A DNA stretch of 64,000 nucleotides from Toxoplasma gondii ME49 (Eukaryota; Apicomplexa; Conoidasida; Eucoccidiorida; Sarcocystidae): positions 6,224,212 through 6,288,211 of the forward strand of contig NC_031478.1 in assembly GCF_000006565.2 (NCBI RefSeq). Reading direction: 5' to 3'. Of this stretch, positions 58,080-64,000 are shown in pieces. The translations under genes and the position numbers were made by a program. Under the pieces are notes generated by a model. It was not told where the DNA came from. It saw nothing but the letters and a program-made list of their open reading frames with translations, and made no database searches. How positions within the stretch are numbered: position 1 is the first letter of the stretch; each line of letters starts with the position of its first letter.

Positions 58080-58760
58080 GGCGACATTTTGGAGGATCTG
58101 TAGACTTCAGGCGCATGAGTGTTGGAGAAGGTTTCAGCGGTTATTGCCTGATTCTTCGGTTAAGAGGAGCAGTGGTTGGAAGAGGAAGGTGCGATGCTGA
58201 CATAGAGTTGCAAGCTTTAATGACAACTTTCTTGAACAGGTGAAACACCGCGCACTTGCGAGGTTGCAGAGGCGAGTATTTTGTCAACGACTGCTGTACT
58301 TGCTAGAGACCTCAGAAAGACGCTTACGCGGAGCTGGAGAAGTTTTGATGCGGGCAAGAGGAGAGTACCCGAAAATGGACCTCTACCTAAAAGGCGACAC
58401 GGGCAGCGATTGCACGATACTTCGACAGCGACCCTACAAACGCGCTGGTTCACGAGCATTATGCTGAACAAGCCGCGGAGACAAAAGTCCAGATCCCTGG
58501 TTCGCGTCAAGGAACAAAGGACGGAATTACGGTCTGTTGCAGGATCGCCGTCAGTCGCATCCTCGAATGGCGAAGGAGAGTACGTCGTTGGCAGATCATG
58601 TGCACTGGCAGATCCCCAGTTACACTCTCAGGACGTCTAATATTCCTTCCTTCTTTTGGCAGCATAGCTTCGCGCAGATGACGAACAAACGAAACAAGGT
58701 ATCCGATGGTACAGCAATTTTGCAGGTGTTTTTCGGACATTTGGTTTAGGTATTAGTGCC
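58080..58760 (+). other. Conserved downstream block of unit B with a short open frame
   Basis: Contains a frame at 58240-58467 reading RLQRRVF..., then SERRLRGAGEVLMRARGEY and MDLYLKGDTGSDCTI. Unit C has the same peptide at 61600-61770. It could be a second exon, a separate small gene, or a relic. Confidence 0.5.
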
Positions 58761-59079
58761 GCTGTGCCTCAGGGAATAAGCACGATTACCCACCCAAAGT
58801 CATTTAAGTCGTTACAGAGTTATGCCGCTGCATGCTTCTTTGGTGATAAATGCAAAGCAGCTTCCCCAGTTTCCGTTACACAAATAATAGGTGAAACCTT
58901 CTTTGCGCCTGCACACTGAAGCAATGCAAATGCATTTAAAAGAAACGGTTGCAAGCGCTATATTTTAGGTTTGGCACAAACGATTTCAGGAATTCTAAAT
59001 CACGATGTGCCCTACCGCGAGTTTCGGTACACAGTCGGCCCGCGCTCGACCGCGGGGTGTCCAGCGGCATTACGTCAGT

Positions 59080-59900
59080 ACTTCTTGTTAATTTGGGGGG
59101 TTACTGATTTGTGAAACAGGGAAAACGGATTTCAAATTGGTATGCATTTAAGTCTGTGCACCGCGGTCGTTCCGCGGAATGGTGCCTCGGACTGTTTCGA
59201 GACTCTAATGTGTATCAGATTAGGGTCTGGAGCTTTGTGGTCGTACAAAAAAAAAGATTTGACAATTAGTGTCGAGACTCGGAGTGCGAACACACTCACG
59301 GACATCCGATATTGATGAGTAGTGCCGATTATTCGGAACGTCCCGCTGCACATCCGTGCTGCGGCGGAATCTTGGAACATGACTCTGAACCACTATTTGT
59401 TGAGCCTGCCTAGGCAGCAGCGATAGTGAAGATCGTGAAGGCTCGATTTTCACTCATATAGTTGCTGTTCGTTGACTTCGAGGCGCGAGGATCGCCGTCA
59501 TGAAAAGCTCTCGACACAGCCGGCAACCGCCGAAGCGTACGCTCTCGCCTTCCCGGCCGGATCCTGGTGACGGCACACGAGCATTTTTGCCTCATATGCG
59601 CATCTGTCGGACGTGGCGTCTCTGTCCGGATGAGTTTTGTTTATTAACGTTGAGTTTTGCCAGCGAAGCGAGCCATTGGGAAGTTACGCCTGGGTCATTC
59701 TTGTGCTGTCAACTGGACTGCCCATGTGTCCAAGCGACGCCACTATCCCCTGTTCTTGGCGGTTTCCTGCTCGCACAGGTGACACCAGCTGTCTCGGTCA
59801 ACTGACGAAAACTGTGAAAAGAGTGGTGAAAATGAACAGAGGATAAGTCGCTTATAAAGGCAGTTGTCGTGACACAACTGGCAGTAGGTAAAGGCCCTTT
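59080..59900 (+). other. Distal noncoding block of unit B
   Basis: Very similar to unit A 54420-55650, but with one internal deletion at the join near 59220. Right of about 59700 similarity to A fades. Confidence 0.7.
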
Positions 59901-60434
59901 GACCACACTTTTCGAACACGGCAGACGGATGCCCAGCTCGACCTGCTCCAGCTTCCGGTAGACCTGTAGGTGGATTGTTCCGAGTGCCGGTGGTTTTTCA
60001 GTGAACCTTTGAATCATTTGTTTCTGCTCAGCCGTCCTCGATAGTGTTCATGTTTAGTTTTGGGAGGGTTTCTACGTTTCCATAGAGTCAGTTCAACGGA
60101 GAGTGGAATCGGACCTGGAACATAAATTGATCGCTGCAGGCCCCTGTAACGACGTGGAGGACAGCGCTCCCACGCCTTTCCCGTGCTTCTTGAGGCGGGG
60201 GTGAGGGGTCATGCCGATGTTACAGCCCACAAGGCTTGGGGGGACAAGATGCATCATAGTGTCGTTAATTTGCCATTACAGGGGACTTCTTTGTTGTGAC
60301 AGATGCGGCTTCCTTGCCATTCGTCACGAGTTCCGCGAAAACACGAGTTTTCATCGCATGAGGGGGACTACGTTGCCCTCATCCAACACGCGGTGCAGTC
60401 GTCCACACCGCCACTTATACTGCACCGTGCTGCA

Positions 60435-61310
60435 ATGGCGCACGCGCTGACTTCTGCTCCCTCTACAGGGGTGGATCTCGACATGGAAACTGAGGCTTTG
60501 ACATCTTCACGCGGATCCTTGTTGGTTCCAGGAGACAGGCGAAAGACAAGGACACTTACCCGCCTTCTTCATGATGGTCCGCGTAGTAAAGGCGCGTGGA
60601 AACCGTTAGGCTCGCGACTGTTTGGCGTTGCCTTTGCATTAACGGTGACGGCTATCGTTTTAAGAAGGTATGCAGTATGCATGAGGGCTCAGTCAATGTT
60701 GGCCGATTTCCGTGGCTCAGAAAATTCACCCTCTATTCCACGAGCGGGAGTCTTCGGTTCTGGAGCGCGACTCCGGAGACTTGCTGAGGGAGGCGGCGAG
60801 AAGGAATCCGAGGAGCCCAGTGCGTCAGCCGAATGCGTCACTTCAGCTCTGGCCCCTTTTACCGCAAGTGACACAGAAGGTCTGACAGACCAGCAACAGC
60901 AAACTGATGAGCTGGCCAGTTCAGAGTCTGTTGATCAAGCATCGGCAAACCCGTGGGGGGACTTAGAAAAGGCTCTTGAGGCTGTGGGGGTGCAAATGAC
61001 AGAAGTTGCAACCCCTTTGGCTCTTGGTAGCACCACCGTTGAGACAGGCCAGCAGCAACAATCTGGCGAACACGGCGGTGCACAGATGGAGGACCAACTG
61101 CAGCCATTGCCTACGAGGGGCATTAAAATGGCTCTCGAGAACGTGCAAAAACGGATCTCACAGCAGCACGCTCAACTACTCTTGGCACTTCATGAAGAAG
61201 GCCGACACGAAATCATGTGGAGAAAGGAAACGCTGTATGTGCTACTGGATGAACAAGTGAGATTGCAGCAAGTTATCGACGAGATTGATGCAGCAAATGC
61301 TCAACACTGA
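60435..61310 (+). CDS. Tandem-family membrane protein, copy C, with a TEXEL-type RRLAE motif
   Basis: 291 residues from MAHALTSAP. N-terminal basic segment DRRKTRTLTRLL (34-45), membrane span at about 62-77 (LFGVAFALTVTAIVL) followed by RRYAVCMR, and RRLAE at 114-118. RRLAE is the consensus TEXEL cleaved by the Golgi aspartyl protease ASP5 in T. gondii dense-granule effectors, and it lies 36 residues after the signal-anchor-like span, a usual arrangement. The middle is acidic with Gln runs and two diverged relatives of the copy B repeat (around QMTEVATPLALGSTTVE). The C-terminal helical block (ALENVQKRISQQHAQLLL, then VRLQQVIDEID) is shared. Export from the parasite is inferred, not shown. 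Confidence 0.75.
   Translation: MAHALTSAPSTGVDLDMETEALTSSRGSLLVPGDRRKTRTLTRLLHDGPRSKGAWKPLGSRLFGVAFALTVTAIVLRRYAVCMRAQSMLADFRGSENSPSIPRAGVFGSGARLRRLAEGGGEKESEEPSASAECVTSALAPFTASDTEGLTDQQQQTDELASSESVDQASANPWGDLEKALEAVGVQMTEVATPLALGSTTVETGQQQQSGEHGGAQMEDQLQPLPTRGIKMALENVQKRISQQHAQLLLALHEEGRHEIMWRKETLYVLLDEQVRLQQVIDEIDAANAQH
60774..60788 (+). other. Candidate TEXEL (ASP5 cleavage) motif RRLAE in copy C
   Basis: Codons CGG AGA CTT GCT GAG encode Arg-Arg-Leu-Ala-Glu at residues 114-118. The same five codons occur at 63917-63931 in copy D. Confidence 0.6.
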
Positions 61311-61399
61311 AATGGGTTAATCTTTTTACACTACGTCCGCAAACCTCCCACAGGCGGAAACGCCAGTCTGGAGTCACAACACGATGTTGTTTGGAGAAT

Positions 61400-61990
61400 C
61401 CGCAGAACGCAAGCGCATGAGAGTACTGCAGGAGGTTTCAGTGGCTGCTGCCTGACTCCTCGGTGAAGAGGCACAGCGGCTGGACGAAGAAGGTGCGTTG
61501 CTGGCATTGCTTTGCGGGACGCTGCACTTCTCGTTTTTCGGTGGAGAAAGAGCCTTGCGAATCTGGAACGACAAAACACTTGAGCAGATGAAACAACTCG
61601 CGGCAATACGGCTGCAGAGGCGAATACTACTTATTCAGCGTCGGCTGCAGTTGCTAAAGACATCAGAAAGGCGCTTACGCGGAGCTGGAGAAGTTTTGAT
61701 GCGGGCAAGAGGAGAGTAGGCGAAAATGAACCTCTACCTGAAAGGCGACACGGGCAGCGATTGCACGATACGTCGACAGCGACTGTTACTCTGTAGGCAC
61801 GCTGGCGCACCAACATTTCCTCCATTGGCTGAACAAGCTCCTGAGACAAGTCCTCAGATGACGACCAACATTTTAATGTGCACAGCTACCTTACTGCGAG
61901 CACAATTAACTGGTCAGTTGCAGAGAAGCATACATGCTTCTATCACGGAGGTTATGGGTTTTCCCCAGTCAGTGGCGAGCAGCGGATTCG
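61400..61990 (+). other. Conserved downstream block of unit C
   Basis: Carries the RLRGAGEVLMRARGE peptide of unit B, but a TAG (61717-61719) interrupts the frame where B has a tyrosine codon. The downstream NLYLKGDTGSDCTI peptide is still recognisable. Confidence 0.55.
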
Positions 61991-62029
61991 CGTATCCAGT
62001 CCTCTGACAGTGTGAAACGGGTTTTACTT

Positions 62030-62620
62030 CTTGTTCAGCATTTTGCTAGGGGATGCACAGCGTGAAACTCCTCACCGCTGCCTGCGGAGTGACGGCGGCC
62101 CTCAGTTAATGCCGTCTGCAGCCGGGGTTGATTTGACTCAGCTGCATGAAAGTGCCCACGCCACGAGTAGACGCACAAGTCCGGTCAAATCTCTCTCGAT
62201 TAAAGGAAAGAGGAACAGGGGGATCCAGCTTCGGGCGGGTTTCTTGTCGGTCCAACGTGGCGGTCGTGTCAGTAAGTACTACCATTTCTCTAGCCATTCG
62301 TTGACAGCTCTGGCTACACAGAGGCCTACTGACGCCGGAACGGGGCTGGAGATTTGGAGTCGTACACGTCGACGAATGCACAATCTGTGTGGGGACTTGG
62401 AGTTCGAGCACATTGATAGACAGCCGATTATGATGTATAGTAGTGATGGTGTCAGAGGTCCCGCTGCAGTGCTGTGCTGGGGCGGAGATTTGAAACATGG
62501 TGCTGAGTCACTGTTTGTTGAATGTACCTGGGCAGAAGTGAAAATCAATTGTGTGGTGTGTAATTTTCCCCTCCAATCGCTAGTCGCGGACTTCCAGTCC
62601 AGAGGGCCGTCTGCGTGATG
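62030..62620 (+). other. Distal block of unit C with a 195-codon plus frame
   Basis: Diverged relative of unit A 54850-55400. A plus-strand frame runs 62031-62618 (includes LTQLHESAHATSRR, VQRGGRVSKYYHF), and a minus frame runs 62498-62106 starting MFQISAPAQHCSGT. In unit A the plus frame is broken, so plus-strand coding is doubtful. Confidence 0.4.
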
Positions 62621-63577
62621 AACACTCGACGTACCCGCCAACTGCCTACGCTCCTCCCGGCCTAGACGTGGTGACAGCAAACGAGCACGTTTGCCTCATT
62701 TTTGCACCTTTCATTCGTGCTGTCTCTGTCGAACTGGGTTGCCCTTTCCGTGTGTTGACATTTGTATATAAAGATTGATGCCGAGTGGAGCATTTGCCCG
62801 GAAACCGCTTGCGCAGTTGAGCGGAGTCTCTGTGTCTCCCACTCTCCTCTTTGTGGGCGGTTTGGAACGCGCGGATGTGGGATTTTTTTCTCCTGTGTGG
62901 CCTAACAGGAGGAAATGGTGGAAGGGCAAATAAACACAGACAGAAGGGCTTTGTGTCAAAAGCCGTTTAGTAAGGTGACTTCTGCGAGATGGCACGTTCT
63001 AAACAAACGCGCGGCGACCGTTGTTCTAAGCAAGAAGCAAATTAGGTCAATGATGTGCCCTCCAGCAGAGGCCGCGGCGATTCGTCCCGGACAGCAGGAG
63101 TTATTCCTCCCCCTTTAGACCGTTTTTTCATGCTCAGCCCTCCGGAACTGTACTCCTTATTAGTTTTGAGAATGGGACTACTTCTTCTCCCAGTTTTCCC
63201 AGTTCGTCACCTCGACCAAACCGTTGTTCGCCGAAGCCCACGGCAGTGAACCCACCTCCAAAGCGGTCTGCTGTACAACGGTTCTACTGAAAGACGGGGA
63301 CCGGTTGGGGGGGAAGAGCGATGCGGGGGACGGGGGGCCGGGGCAGAAGGGCACCCCTCTTGTATTGGAGAGAACATTTTCTTCCAGAACGATTCATGCT
63401 CGTGCCAGTGATGTACACAAACAAGCAAAGATCTTGCTGTGAGAAGGCCGGTTGCATTGCCGCTCGTCACGAGTTCCGCGAAAACACGCGTTTTTATCGC
63501 GTGAGGGGGACTACGTTGCCCTCATCCAACACGTGATGCAGTCGTCCACACCGCCACTTATACTGCACCGTGCTGCA
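62621..63577. other. Spacer and 5' flank before copy D
   Basis: No gene is recognised in the left part. From about 63445 the sequence becomes nearly identical to the 5' flank of copy C (CGTCACGAGTTCCGCGAAAA and onward), marking the start of unit D homology. Confidence 0.6.
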
Positions 63578-64000
63578 ATGGCGCACGCGCTGACTTCTGC
63601 TCCCTCTACAGGGGTGGATCTCGACATGGAAACTGAGGCTTTGACATCTTCACGCGGATCCTTGTTGGTTCCAGGAGACAGGCGAAAGACAAGGACACTT
63701 ACCCGCCTTCTTCATGATGGTCCGCGTAGTAAAGGCGCGTGGAAACCGTTAGGCTCGCGACTGTTTGGCGTTGCCTTTGCATTAACGGTGACGGCTATCG
63801 TTTTAAGAAGGTATGCAGTATGCATGAGGGCTCAGTCAATGTTGGCCGATTTCCGTGGCTCAGAAAATTCACCCTCTATTCCACGAGCGGGAGTCTTCGG
63901 TTCTGGAGCGCGACTCCGGAGACTTGCTGAGGGAGGCGGCGACAAGGAATCCGAGGAGCCCAGTGCGTCAGCCGAATGCGTCACTTCAGCTCTGGCCTCT
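63578..64000 (+). CDS. Tandem-family membrane protein, copy D (3' end outside window)
   Basis: First 141 residues of a gene almost identical to copy C: same MAHALTSAP start, same membrane span and the same RRLAE at 114-118 (63917-63931). By eye the visible part differs from C at only a few bases, including one changing GGGEKE to GGGDKE and one turning a CCC codon into TCT at the window edge. It is cut off by the window. Confidence 0.8.
   Translation, partial: MAHALTSAPSTGVDLDMETEALTSSRGSLLVPGDRRKTRTLTRLLHDGPRSKGAWKPLGSRLFGVAFALTVTAIVLRRYAVCMRAQSMLADFRGSENSPSIPRAGVFGSGARLRRLAEGGGDKESEEPSASAECVTSALAS

Larger units (their letters stand above)
52200..64000 (+). repeat. Tandem array of at least four gene-containing units (A-D)
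   Basis: Related units start near 52.2, 55.9, 60.2 and 63.4 kb. The gene start codons (52776, 56417, 60435 and 63578) are spaced 3641, 4018 and 3143 bp apart. Each unit has a conserved 5' flank, a MAH(V/A)L gene, a downstream block beginning GCGCATGAG, and a distal noncoding block. Units C and D are almost identical where both are visible, while A and B are diverged from them. The array runs off the right end of the window. Confidence 0.85.

Noticed and set aside
52200..64000. CRISPR array or mobile element as explanation of the repeats
   Set aside because: Units are 3-4 kb gene-bearing duplications in a eukaryotic genome; no spacer-repeat pattern, transposase, reverse transcriptase or terminal repeats were seen.

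Overview
This window is nuclear DNA from a coccidian apicomplexan, most likely Toxoplasma gondii or a very close relative (Hammondia or Neospora). The strongest marker is an intact 568-residue hexose transporter (24761-26467) that I recognise as GT1. Supporting signs are short exons with clean GT-AG introns, (TA)n tracts in introns and gene flanks, TGCATGC-type motifs, and a tandem lineage-specific family of small membrane proteins.

Layout, left to right. (1) 1-18725, + strand: the 3' part of one very large gene of at least 20 exons. Splice phases join a GCC2/GCC3-type cysteine-rich ectodomain, about 9-10 membrane helices, a helical linker and three C-terminal LamG-like domains. (2) 20373-23259, - strand: a TraB-domain membrane protein in about three exons. 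(3) 24761-26467, + strand: GT1 in a single exon. (4) 28159-29292, - strand: a J-domain protein with a mitochondrial-type leader and a C-terminal membrane segment. (5) 30404-33732, + strand: a four-exon nuclear-type protein resembling FAM192A/Fyv6. (6) 36500-40518, + strand: the Obg-like ATPase OLA1, seven exons and 396 residues. (7) 41731-41802: tRNA-Glu(CTC). (8) 42758-46574, - strand: a multi-exon protein with an RNase D-like 3'-5' exonuclease fold that may be degenerate. (9) 46.6-52.2 kb: gene-poor, with one likely small-protein exon at 49176-49327 (-). (10) 52.2-64.0 kb: a tandem array of at least four units. Each carries a + strand gene starting MAH(V/A)L, with a basic N-terminus, one membrane span at residues 60-80, a variable repeat region and a shared C-terminal helical block.

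The left 41 kb holds conserved housekeeping or surface genes with (TA)n tracts in introns and flanks. To the right of the tRNA I see no long (TA)n tracts, and the DNA changes to a duplicated, fast-evolving array. The array is the most interesting part. Its third and fourth members carry a perfect RRLAE motif, the TEXEL site cut by the Golgi protease ASP5 in exported effectors, 36 residues after the membrane span. The first two members have lost it. The second member has gained five copies of a 51-residue repeat. The genes look like an undescribed secreted or exported paralog family under diversification.

Exon boundaries were placed by hand from GT-AG signals and reading-phase agreement. Those flagged as uncertain should be checked against RNA-seq.
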